Assembly: GCA_017562135.1 (NCBI GenBank)
Contig: QEYB01000795.1
Span: 62,001 to 126,000, forward strand
Length of the DNA: 64,000 bases
From: Dipylidium caninum
Lineage: Eukaryota > Platyhelminthes > Cestoda > Cyclophyllidea > Dipylidiidae
Reading direction: 5' to 3'
The stretch's first letter is position 1; each line of letters opens with the position of its first letter. The position numbers were made by a program, and so were the translations under genes. A model generated the notes under the pieces. It was not told where the DNA came from, did not search any database, and worked only from the letters and a program-made list of their open reading frames with translations. Shown here in pieces: positions 12,309 to 22,263 of the stretch.

Positions 12309-12770
12309 TCAGAGGGGAAAATCACAGAAGTTGCCCCTGGCGTTGTCACCACCCATGAAACTACTGTTCAGGCAGTAGAACACTGTCGAAAAACAGAAGC
12401 CTCTCATATCCCCACAAAAGCCTCTTTGGGCATTTTCAAACTGCGAATTGTGACCATCTGGCCATGTGCTAATTTCACATCCGAAGGGCCCGTTCAGGCC
12501 ACACAAGACCTGGAAGTGAAGAGCTACGGAAGTAGCAGCAAGTTCATTGGCACACAGTGTGTAGAATATAAAAGGCACCATGAAATACCATAGTACAACA
12601 TGATGAAAAGTGCGCCCAAAACGGAGGGGGATAACATCACGAAGATAAAAACTGATGTTGCAACAGTAGAACACACAAGCACTTGCAAAGCCAGCGCGCC
12701 AACGGCAATGGCAGTGTGGGGGAGTTGCGCGGGGGCCAGTTGCTGCAGGAAAAGAACTTGACCGGATCAC
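12309..12770 (-). other. Long open frame in the duplicated unit, uncertain
   Basis: A 153-codon minus-strand frame with a hydrophobic stretch (YLRDVIPLRFG, then VVLWYFMVPFIFYTL). The paralogous segment at 22671-23086 keeps the YLRDVI and FYYFMILFIF part, but its frame is then broken by several stops. On the plus strand of the same DNA, 12297-12593 and 22681-22950 are open in both copies with similar peptides (KITEV.P.VVTT and TSEG.V.A cores). Which strand codes, if either, cannot be settled by eye. Confidence 0.25.
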
Positions 12771-12963
12771 GCCATTAAGAAGGGACGGTCACAACTGCTG
12801 ATGCAATCTACCCAGGCGTAGACGCATGGAAACACGTGTTAGACCAGTTTGACGAGAGGAATATACCCTCAGTGAAGAAATGTTGCAGGAAACATCAAAG
12901 CAATTGTTGGAGGAAATATAAGGTTTAAAATTAGAAAAAGATGCCCAAACGGATGCAAACAAC

Positions 12964-13101
12964 TTAAATATATGCCTTGAGCATAAGGGTACGAAGGAGA
13001 CAGGACGAGGTAATGCAGGTGATGCAGCTTGGAATGAATCTCTTGCCATCGGCCAAAACCAACAACATATTCAATGCAAGAACAGCCACTCGAACCCACA
13101 T
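12964..13101 (-). CDS. Putative secreted-peptide exon, copy 1
   Basis: Begins MWVRVAVLALNMLLVLADGK: a short N-terminus, a hydrophobic core of about 12 residues and a small-residue exit, as in a eukaryotic signal peptide. About 25 more residues, including three cysteines, follow before a TAA. The duplicated copy at 23228-23431 keeps the start and the hydrophobic core but then differs by a deletion of about 100 bases, so one or both frames are altered. In this copy the segment missing from copy 2 starts near a GT (CTTC|GTACCC) and might be an intron. The family is not recognised. It could be the first exon of a longer minus-strand gene continuing toward 12.3 kb. Confidence 0.35.
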   Translation of the reverse strand: MWVRVAVLALNMLLVLADGKRFIPSCITCITSSCLLRTLMLKAYI

Positions 13102-14020
13102 GAAAGTCCGACATTGAAGTCATCAGAAGAGGAAGAGAGATAATATTTGTTAAATAGGTGAGAAGAGTCACCCATCATAAAACGTTGACATCTGATGAAA
13201 AGACAAAAAACCTGACAAAATTGTTATTTTCGTAGGCGAAAGACGAAATAAAAAACGCAAGGAAAGTATCCGTCGGTCCACAGGTGAACCATTGCTTGAT
13301 TGACTACTCCCTCATCAGTACGATCAACGTCAAATGCACTATATTGTTTGTATATTTTATTCTTCCTGATCTAATAGACACTCGCAATTGAGGCTAGGGT
13401 TCACTTGAGTGGGAAAAAAGTTAAATACTACCATTTCAGATTACAAAAAACGCATCAGTATCTCGGTGTTTACTTAGGCAACTGAACTGAAGACTGTGTG
13501 CTCACTACCCGACACATTGGCATTTTTTAATGATTCAATGCCCTCGGCGATATCTGTGTTAACCCACTAAGTTAACAGTAACTAAGGCCAACTAGGCTTA
13601 ATCTGAGACGAGTTTACAGGCGAAAGGCAAAATCGACGAATCGACTGCAGAAGCAGAGAAGGATATTCAACAAAATAAGCATTCTTGACGAATATTAGGC
13701 AACAATGATAAGCAATTAAAAATCTGTAAGCAATCAGACTCACTCCGTCGACCGAAGGTAAAACGTACCTACTGCCGTTCACTGAAATGCGCACCAACAC
13801 AAACACAGCCACCGCCGCTCCACTAAAACAAAATGTAAATTTAGTGTTACTCCCCAACCACCTCAGTGCCCTCTCCAATGATCATATTAAAAACTGCTTG
13901 CTGTATTGTATAAAAAAATTAGATACGCTATAAGTGACGATTTTGGCGCCGACGATAAGCCGTATGAGTTCCCACATATTTAACCATTTGTCGTAATCAT
14001 ACCAATCGTAACGTGCCCCA

Positions 14021-15542
14021 TTATCTTGTTTAAATTTTTGGATATGGGCATGTGTTTGACTGTAGAATAATGTATGTTGAACTCGACGGCGCAATATTGA
14101 ATGCGCACAGGGCAGCAAAATTGAGGCAATCTGCCCAATGCGAGAAGGCGAATGAGAGAAGGTGGAAAAGTGAAATTGAAGAGGGTAAATAAAATTGGCT
14201 CTGAAAGACACTTTTACGACGAGAGGGTGGAGAGGGAAGACGGTGGTTTGAGGAACCTTGACAAGCGATGCGGAAGAAGAGGCTGATTTTTTTTGAGAGC
14301 TTTGTATTCAGCAATATAGCCTGACGAAATGGTCACCTGATAAGGGAAATGGTGTTCTGCACTCATATAAAAAGGACTTTAGCAAGGTAGGGCGCAAATC
14401 TTGACCTACGATAACCAGTGCGCAGGGTAATTTTTCATGCTGGATAGAACAGCGTTGAGGAGGGTAAGTTAGTCTTCAAGACCATGGAATATGCCTCATA
14501 CAAATCTATAATCATGTCAACAACGTCACCAAAGCCATCGAGCTAGGTGGGAAGGGCAAAGATTCAACAAATAATGACTTGAGAAATATTGTGATAAACT
14601 TATAGGCGGCAGGAAGGATAGCCAAGAAGCATTAGACAATAGAGAAGAACAATTTTGTGTCGATTTCATCAAATGGGAAAGGGAGGTAGTGGGAATGAAG
14701 AGAGGGTTCCAGGATTGTTTTAGTGGGTCGGAGGTTGTTGGGTATTTTGTGACTGGATATATTTGTGTACTGTCGGTGCTGCGATTGCGTCCGCTGTCTC
14801 TGAAGTGAACGGGCTAGTTTAGAATCGTTTAGTTGCCTATGATGGTCCCTAAGTATTCATCATAAATGCTTTTTGATGACGAATCCTCGCGGACTCTGTC
14901 GGTGACATGTAATGATGCGTGAGGCTGTGGTGTTAAGTTGTTTGGAAGGTAAGAAAAAGTAGTTTAGTGGGTGGACTTGTACCTCTTGTCGCCTAAGATC
15001 ATTAGTCAGACAGTTGCCACTTTCATTGCGGGCGAACAAGGACCAATTAAGTCTGTTCATGCTGGCAAAGAGCCCCTTGAGGCCTATTTGCCAATTCATA
15101 CGCAAGATTTTACTTGCACCCCAGAAAAGGAGGCGTACTTGCTACTTAAGTCTCATATGTTCCCCTTTTTGGCGCTTAGGATGCCAGTGACGAATTGTAG
15201 AATGATTTTTAGTAGCTATTAGTCGGCTTAGATGCCAGGATGTTTCCCTTTGTAATAATAAGCCATTGCACAGTTTGGACAATCTCGGAAGAACGCAGAG
15301 CGCACCTTGCGATGAAGTGTAGGCGACGCCGAAATAGACTCGTAGTAGCTGCATTGTTGCATAAACGTGGTCCTTCAGTTGACGTTGACGTACGATTCGG
15401 CCAAAAAGATGGGTCGGGAGGTAGTGTTCTGTCGTTTGTGATTTCATTAGATTAATGCTGACTTGGACCGCCGTAAATGCATGATACGTGTACACGGTCA
15501 CTTTCAAAGCGTTAATTTGGTTAGGAAAAATATGTTCACATA
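14021..15542. other. No recognisable gene
   Basis: AT-richer than its surroundings, with scattered short frames. The frame 14971-15222 (plus) and an overlapping minus-strand frame 15142-15552 are open, but without motifs or splice partners. Confidence 0.35.
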
Positions 15543-15707
15543 ATGAATGCAACGACGTGTGCTACTATTCGTGAGATTTGTGCACTTCTCCCAGATTATC
15601 AAACCACCGGTGATATTATTGTGCATGAGGCACTTCGGCATTTCATGCCTGATGGTGTGGCTCTGATGCGAATGGCTTCCCTATATGATAAAATAGAAGG
15701 CCACTAA
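15543..15707 (+). CDS. Possible small protein or exon, 54 codons
   Basis: Starts MNATTCATIREICALLPDYQ and ends with a ..ASLYDKIEGH stop. The inverted copy on the minus strand near 17.82-17.92 kb keeps the last third (MPDG followed by RMAS and EIEGY before a stop). It has a TAA just upstream of that, so the copy there is degraded. Conservation of the tail and of the stop position is modest support for coding. It could instead be a terminal exon. No family recognised. Confidence 0.35.
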   Translation: MNATTCATIREICALLPDYQTTGDIIVHEALRHFMPDGVALMRMASLYDKIEGH

Positions 15708-16140
15708 AAGGTTGATATTCTTGTTGTTGTTGTTGTTTACCTTTGCAGGTCTTAAAGAGAAGGAGATACCGTTGATACATGTAACATTAGTTGATCAACG
15801 CGGAGGCAGTGTGGAAGTACTGATGACGAAGTTATCCCTAGATGGCGATGGGGAGACTGATAAGGCACTGCCAAAAAGAGGGCAGCAATCAAAAAGTGGC
15901 ACATGAGGCAAGTGAAGAAAGCCCTACGTTAGGGGATTACCAGACTGAAATTGGAAGAATGCACTGGAGCCCGATGAAAGTGCGTCTCAGACGAACCGTA
16001 GAATTGGTGATATTACTACTAATAAAGCCACAGGTGCCCGATAGAAGAGAAAGAAAAATCGGAAGAATTGGGAGAGTTTTCTTGTTAACACCAACAAACT
16101 GATCTGTGAATATGAACTGTTTGTTACTTGGTAGCCCTAT
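15600..16140 (+). repeat. Inverted repeat, left arm
   Basis: Aligns with the minus strand of 17920-17470. Shared words include ATGCCTGATGGT, CGAATGGCTTCCC, TTTACCTTTG.AGGTCTTAAAGAGA, GATACCGTTGATACATGTAAC and GGGGATTACCAGA. Both arms begin with a T-rich tract and AG at the same place, then encode LKEKxIPLIHVT.. and G.SVEVLMT, which looks like an exon entered at a splice acceptor. Both frames later stop or shift. Unrecognised gene relic. Confidence 0.6.
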
Positions 16141-16221
16141 TATCTGCATTAGCGTGAATAAAGGGGTGTTCTATTGGAAGACGGCGGACACCTATTATAT
16201 CTGCCTCTTCCTCCGGAAGCA

Positions 16222-17468
16222 TCAAAACACCCTCGTTAATTTTCTCTTCCGCTGCAAAATAGGAAAAGTCATTGCGGTTCAATGCCCAAGAATTTGACAC
16301 CAACTTCTACCAATGCTTCAAAAGAATGCATATCAATGGCTTACAGATGGGTCTGTAGATACTTTTGTCGGCGGTGGCTCGCAACGCGTTGGACTGGCGT
16401 CTATGTAGAGGAGACACACTTTCAGTCAGTGATCACTAGTAGCCCATTGCACCACACTACTGGGGAGGACTACGTTGGCCTGAAGATGAAGTGAACGCTC
16501 ACAGATTTGCTGGAGTGCTTTTTCTACGGACTCGGAGTCCTCTTCCTCAGAATCCTCTTCCCATGGCAATGCCCTCAATTTTAATGCGTCCTCTCCTTCT
16601 GCCTCTGTTTCTCTTGATTCCGTGAATTGAGTTTCAGTTCCACATTCTATCTCTGATAACGAATCTTTCCCGCTTAGTCCCCCTTCCGCTTCTTCCACTC
16701 GTCTTCCTTCTTTTTTTTCCGTCCCCGTCCCTGTCTCCGCCTCAACCCCCCACTCGTCACACTCGGTCTCGAACCTTGCCAAAGACACTGACTCGGTCTT
16801 ACTTCTCAGCCCAATCTCCATTTGTGTCGACACTTCCACCTTCAACCTCAATACGACATCTTTCTCCAATACTTCGTCTTCCTCATTTGCTCCACCCACA
16901 GTAGGTAAGGCTGGGGATTGTATACCGGACGACGCCTTTGGTGACTCATATTGCAAACATTAGCTGTAGCAAGACTTTCAACCCTGTCTTTGTTCAAAAG
17001 AGGGCTTCTCTCTTTCTCCCTCGGCAGCTTCCAAGAAACTGTTGTCTTCGACCACTTCTAGTGGCGAATAAGTGCTCTTGCGAGTGGGTGGATGCTGCAC
17101 TGACTGAGATTGCGTCGACCAGAAGGCAACTTGGCTGGTCTCACAGTCCGTGCAATCGCCTTCACTCGTAAGGAGGTAAGTATCTGAGTCTGCACATAAA
17201 TAAAAACAGAGGCAAATTAAATGGCCCAGCGGAATGAAGGAGGATGGCGTGCTTAGAGCCTGTTAGCAGACTGCTTAAAAAGTTAGCGAACATAAAGACT
17301 GACCGCTTTTCTCGTCGTCACGAGAACATAGTTTACACTTCATGATTGTAGCCATGGGGCTCAATGGCACGGATATTGTGCTTCTGCCAAGCCTCCCAAC
17401 GCCACATTCAACGGATGCTGACTCCGGCGCTAAAGATAAGTGCGTCGGCCTGGATGACTGACTCTTCA
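16222..17468 (-). pseudogene. Copy D: diverged, probably damaged member of the acidic-repeat family
   Basis: The exon order matches gene B. Exon 17468-17304 (VKSQS.RPT.LSL, matching B's VKNQSLWPTSLSP) is entered after ATTGCAG and left at GTCAGT in phase 1. The next exon, entered at 17270, meets an in-frame TAA at 17265-17263, where B has CAG. An alternative acceptor (TTTATGTGCAG, about 17196) opens a long coding-looking frame that ends in a stop before the acidic exon. The acidic exon (about 16956-16503) shares PALPT followed by NEEDE and the terminal DSES.E.A.QQI with B and ends at GTGAGC. A 56-nt exon (16400-16345) leaves at GTAAGC, and a last exon starting at 16251 encodes a basic tail RKRKLTRVF then stop. 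Four donor or acceptor positions are conserved with B, which strongly supports a real gene family. The stop and frame problems suggest this member is broken or spliced differently. Confidence 0.55.
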
Positions 17469-17469
17469 C

Positions 17470-17920
17470 TGCAATAGTAACCAAGAGTTCATATTAATAG
17501 ATCGGTTTGTTGATATGTTAACAAGAAAACCCTCCCACTTCTTCCGGTCCTTTTTAATCTTCGGGCGGGCTTCAGTGCGTTCTTCAATTTCGATCTGGTA
17601 ATCCCCTAGCATGGAGCCTTCCTCGCGTGTCACTTTTTGACTGCTTTCCTCATGTTGGCGGTCCCTTATCGGTCTCTCCATTTCCATCTAGAGGCAACTC
17701 CGTCATCAGCACTTCCACACTGCCTCCGTGTTGATCAATTTGTGTTACATGTATCAACGGTATCCCCTTCTCTTTAAGACCTACAAAGGTAAACTAAAAC
17801 AACAATAACATCAACGTTTCAGTAGCCTTCTATTTCATCACAGCGGGAAGCCATTCGCAACAGTGACATACCATCAGGCATTTAATGTCCGAGCATCTCT
17901 CGTACAGTTACACCATCAGT
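17470..17920 (-). repeat. Inverted repeat, right arm
   Basis: Reverse-complement partner of 15600-16140. It lies immediately upstream of copy D on the same strand, so its exon-like segment (LKEKGIPLIHVT.., then GDYQIEIEE) may be the 5' part of D. Confidence 0.6.
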
Positions 17921-20900
17921 GGTGTAATGGTTTCGGCTTAAGCCCAAGGAGCTTAGATGCACGATACAATCACTTAAAAGTGTAAAATGGGGAATGCAAC
18001 CTCAGTACGAACCAGATGTGATCGAGTGAGGTAAATCAAGAAAGAATTTTACCTGTAACTCAATCACTGACGGCAAAGCGGACGAAGTGTGCGAAAATAT
18101 GCCCTAGTGTCAAGAAGACTAGCCGTCGCTTACTATTTATTTGCATTCAATAATAAAAGCGAGCAAACATCTAACCTAAAATAGTAAACATTTGACTTAT
18201 TATTGCTTCACTTAACGATAAAACCGCAATCAAATAGAGGAACAGTGATGGTAGCCTCAGCACAAACTACAGCTAATCAAGTATGCAAGTGAAATAATGA
18301 AATTTCAGTATAAAACAAGTGGCAATAGTTCGAATACCAAAAAATAGGTTCTAATACGTTTCCACAGGGTAACAAGAGGTTCATCACTTGACGATAGTTG
18401 GAGTGGAGTGGACTTAAGGGCACATCAGCAAGCAATACGTAGCGGGCAAATATACCGATCTGCAGGAAGAGGCGCCAAAGACAGGTTGAAATGACATCGA
18501 ATGCGGTGCGACGAGGTCAGCGTGTACGAGCCCTCTGGTCACCGGAATAACAGTTTGCTACACACAATCCCATAAGATAAGATAGTCAATCCTGGAAGGG
18601 AGCACGAGAAACAAAAGTTACTTTTGCAAAATTACAGCAAAAGAATGGACAACTAGGCAATGGTAGTGGAATCATGTATTAGGACAAGAGAGAACATAAA
18701 GAAAAGCATTTTATCCCAAAGCACCATGCAAATCACCTTGCCTGGATATTCTCCCGGGAAACGGCACGAGGGCCGTTTGCAGACAACATGCTCAACAGAC
18801 AATACCCCACTTCAACTAAATTACTCGCCTCTCAGCAATTCACTTCAAAGTTGCTCACTCCATTTCAACACTATTGCGCTTCTCGCACATACTTTGACAT
18901 GAGACAGCATCCTTCAACCCCACTAGAATCTTACGGTCGACATGTGAAAACAAAGCCTTCCCCACTCACGTGGCTCCTCTCATCGCCTGGTGGGGGATTT
19001 CGCTCATTTTCCTCACTCTTGTAAATGCAATATGTACGCGTTACAATCTGTGGACAGTTGTGGCAGTTATTCTGCAAATCTGTGTGCCGTAGTAGATGCA
19101 AATTCGCTCCCCTTCTTCCTTTTTTACATCTTTCCTGCAACACTTCTTTGTTAATGTGTGTCAAACTTGAGCAACATGGTCTGCGCAGTGCGTGCCTTGT
19201 TTATTCATGCAATGAGAACATTCCGCAGAGCCGACAAATCCTCGCATTCGTTGTTTGTAAACATCGCTTGCTCATCTGTCGGCACTACTTCACTTCAATA
19301 AAAGTGTAGGCGCACGTTTATACCTCCATGTCATTGACTCGGCGTGAAGCGCAATGGTGTGGGGCGGAGGGATTGAGGAAAAGAAGGAGAGAGAGAGGGA
19401 GATGAAAACGGAGCTAATAGGAGCTGGAGAGTCAGTAACGCTTTGCGCTGATCTATCTCCACATCGCCTCTCCCCTCGTTTTCATTCGAAGACTTCGGGC
19501 CTCTATTCCATCACCTTGTCTCATCCGGTAGATTGGACTGCCCCATGGTCACAACTTATCGTCACTAATTCAGTCTTCCACAATTTCTCCCTCAGCTCGC
19601 TACGTCAGATGTCCTCCACCGTGAGTATTTCAGCCGCAAAAGCCACCACTTTAGGCTCTCATGTGATGCGAAAATATTTTGAGATCTGTCATAACCTCAG
19701 TCTCAAGGTTCCATCTCCCAACAGACAAATTGTGTTTATTTGGCCCAAAATGGCACAGCACTTATTTTATCGAAACACAGCTTTCCCTCACTGTGAGACA
19801 AGGCGTTTCGAGATAGACACGATGAAGTGAAGATGTGTGGTTGCAGCAATCATGCTTGTGGGACCAACATTCATGACGCTACTTGATGTGGAATCAAGTC
19901 AGCGCCAAGAAAGCGAATGTGTCATATGTGAATGTTCAACATCACTACGAATTACGACAGCCGAGCAAAGTTCCCCTCGAGATGACGTGCTCACGGACGA
20001 CGAGGAGACACATGAGTTGTAGCATTGCAGGAGGAGCCTAGTCCAACGCTCACTCTTATCAGTGGTCTCCGTCTCGTGTTAGTGCACTTGCAAGTGAAGT
20101 CTGCCGAACTGCAAGAGCCGATGGAATTGCACTAGACCATCTTTCCCCAATCCACGCGGTCTACTGACAGCATCTTCAGAGCCTTGGACTGAGTCTTTCC
20201 TGGTAGATTGACAGAATGCACTGTGATGAGTTGATGAGCGACAGCCTTGAAGCCTCTTGATCTCAGTAGCTCTGTTTCCAGTGCCTATTTGCACCCTCGA
20301 GGATCTATCTGTTGCATGGCCACATACACAATCCAGCATGATGACATCTTCTGGGTGCACAGAATGAGGCTTCTATTTTCACAAGCCTTTTTTGTCTACG
20401 CAATAAGGATAAGACTACCTCGAGTTCTGACTTACCAGCAGAGTCTATTCACAACCAGGGGGAGTCGAGGTGGGGTGAAGCGGAAGGAGAAATTCAAACG
20501 GAACCACGTGAAACTGCGTGGGTGACTTAAGGGGAAGAGGCGACAGTAGTGGAGAGGCAAGGCGTTTACGACAAGTGTGGCAGACGGCGCTGAATCGCGC
20601 ATTACATTGAGAGAAAGCAGAACAGAGGACACCCTCATTTCACTCTGGCAATTTCTGATGTGTGCGATCAAAGCATGGTTCGCCCAAGCGCAGTTGAATA
20701 CCATCAACTTCCCTCTTCGTCGAGCTCAAAGGATACCACTTACACGCGACATCCGGCATAATCGACGATTCAGTAGGTCAGTGTGGAAGAGTATGTGAGT
20801 ACTAATTCGCCAACTCTCTTCATCCGCTTGATTGCTCAGTGACGCACTTTTAAGTACGTGTTTGGTGGTGGGGGAAGAGATCTATCAATGGAAGTAGAGG

Positions 20901-20958
20901 GCGCTTAGCCAAAAATAACTCTCATCGTAATAGCTTTCAGCTGCACCAACGAAAAGCT
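17921..20958. other. No recognisable gene
   Basis: Contains a 158-codon plus-strand frame at 19354-19830 without motifs or compositional support, and several shorter ones. The rest is AT-richer intergenic-looking sequence with nothing identifiable. Confidence 0.35.
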
Positions 20959-21254
20959 TCTGGTCGGTCAGGTGAAGCCGTTGAAATTCCTCCGTTGTTC
21001 GTTCGTTCATTTGTTCGTTCAGTTACTCCTTGGAGCCGGGGATGCTTCCACTGGGGAAATATTCCGATACTGGGAGATACCGTCAGTGGCGAGCGGTGGT
21101 GGAGAATGCCGGTCAGCGAGGATTAGCAAGGGACGCACCTTCACTTTGCAAGGCCACTCACCTCGTCGCGTCCCTCCCAATCGATTTTTATAACCCCGTT
21201 TAAGGACAGTTGAGTGCAACTCGTCTTCTGAATGACTGCAACTCATTGGCTCAT
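20959..21254 (+). repeat. Diverged repeat unit, copy 3 (left part)
   Basis: Aligns with window bases 1-212 (TCTGGTCGGTCAGGTGAA start; GATTTT.A.ACC..TTTAAG. and GTCTTC.GAATGACTG near the end). It carries a small tandem (TTCGTTCGTTCATTTGTTCGT) that is shorter in copy 1. Confidence 0.55.
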
Positions 21255-22263
21255 CGCATCGGGCTGACCACTGGAGATGAGTGGAAAGGAGTTGCGGATT
21301 TCAGGTGCGAGCGGAGAAAAAGGAACTTGTCTGATGTTACAGGTCAATCAACGAGGTCCACACGATGTCGCCGCGGTTTGAGACACTCAAATCCATGCTC
21401 GTCCAGACAAACGGCAGAACAGGGAAGTTTGCATAACCGTTGTACCACCCGCGTCCACCACCGGTATTAACACGTGCTCTTCCAAGAACGCCTCACTGAC
21501 TTTTATTTCCTCCACTGGTCAAAGACTATTTGCGTCACTCATCATCCCTCTATATTCACCTGATGTCTGTGCGCATTCCTCGAACAACAGAGACCCGTAG
21601 ATCCGACCTCCTTCGCCACAACTCCAATGGCAGAATGTGGCTTCTCAGCCGACCGCCTTCCTCCCCTTTCTCATCTCCTTTCCCCAATTCGTCTTAACAG
21701 CCCACACATTTCCCACACATCACTTGCCGTCCCCCACCAGTCTCTGTCAGACCACTCTTCCGCCAATTCATTACACCTGAACGTTTCTGTCCGCTAGTTA
21801 ACCGGAACAACCAAACCTCGTTGAAATGAAATGTGGTGATAAATTGGAAGAGCGAAAAGACAAGAGTCAACAACGATGTTTGCTTGATTCCTCGTCTTTC
21901 ACCCACGAGCGCTCGCTGCTGGAGTGAAGCAGCAGGAGAAAATAGAAGTGGCTCGAGGAGACCAGCCATAATGCATCTCTGACGCAACAGCAGAATCACT
22001 TTATGGACTGCGACGCCGCATAGTGACACATGAAGAGGATAAAGGGATGTAGTAGCAACTCCTCCACGCCCTCCGAAAACCCCGCACACGGCTCGACTGA
22101 TCCTTCTACCGAAGTGACATTTGCTCCTTTCTCGCAGACTCACCATTCCTCCCATTTCCCCCGCACCTCCCTAACACACCTACAGCCGACCATCCTCCTG
22201 AAAGTCTCCAAACCACAATCAATCCACTGTCTCACTACTCCATCATTTCACTTGGTAACTGAC
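21255..22263. other. No recognisable gene
   Basis: A 153-codon minus-strand frame (22155-21694) has no motif or paralogue. Nothing else seen. Confidence 0.35.

Larger units (their letters stand above)
11887..14020 (-). repeat. 2.1-kb direct duplication, copy 1
   Basis: Collinear with 22264-24395 in the same orientation. Shared landmarks include CTCTTGACGC, GAACCGTT.G.CCTA, TTGACATATCAGA, AACATCACGAAGATA, TTCAATGCAAG, CCACATGAAAGTCCGACATT, GAAGACTGTGTGCTCACTACC and GCGCATTTCAGTGAACG (minus strand). Copies differ by several indels: about 180 bp at 22380-22560 only in copy 2, and about 100 bp at 12890-12990 only in copy 1. The minus strand has splice-like acceptors conserved between the copies, such as CACTAAAT..ATTTTGTTTTAG. 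I infer that a minus-strand gene was duplicated, but cannot assemble its exons. Confidence 0.65.

Noticed and set aside
19354..19830. 158-codon plus-strand frame
   Set aside because: No motif, paralogue, TATA or splice evidence; length alone is compatible with chance in this composition.
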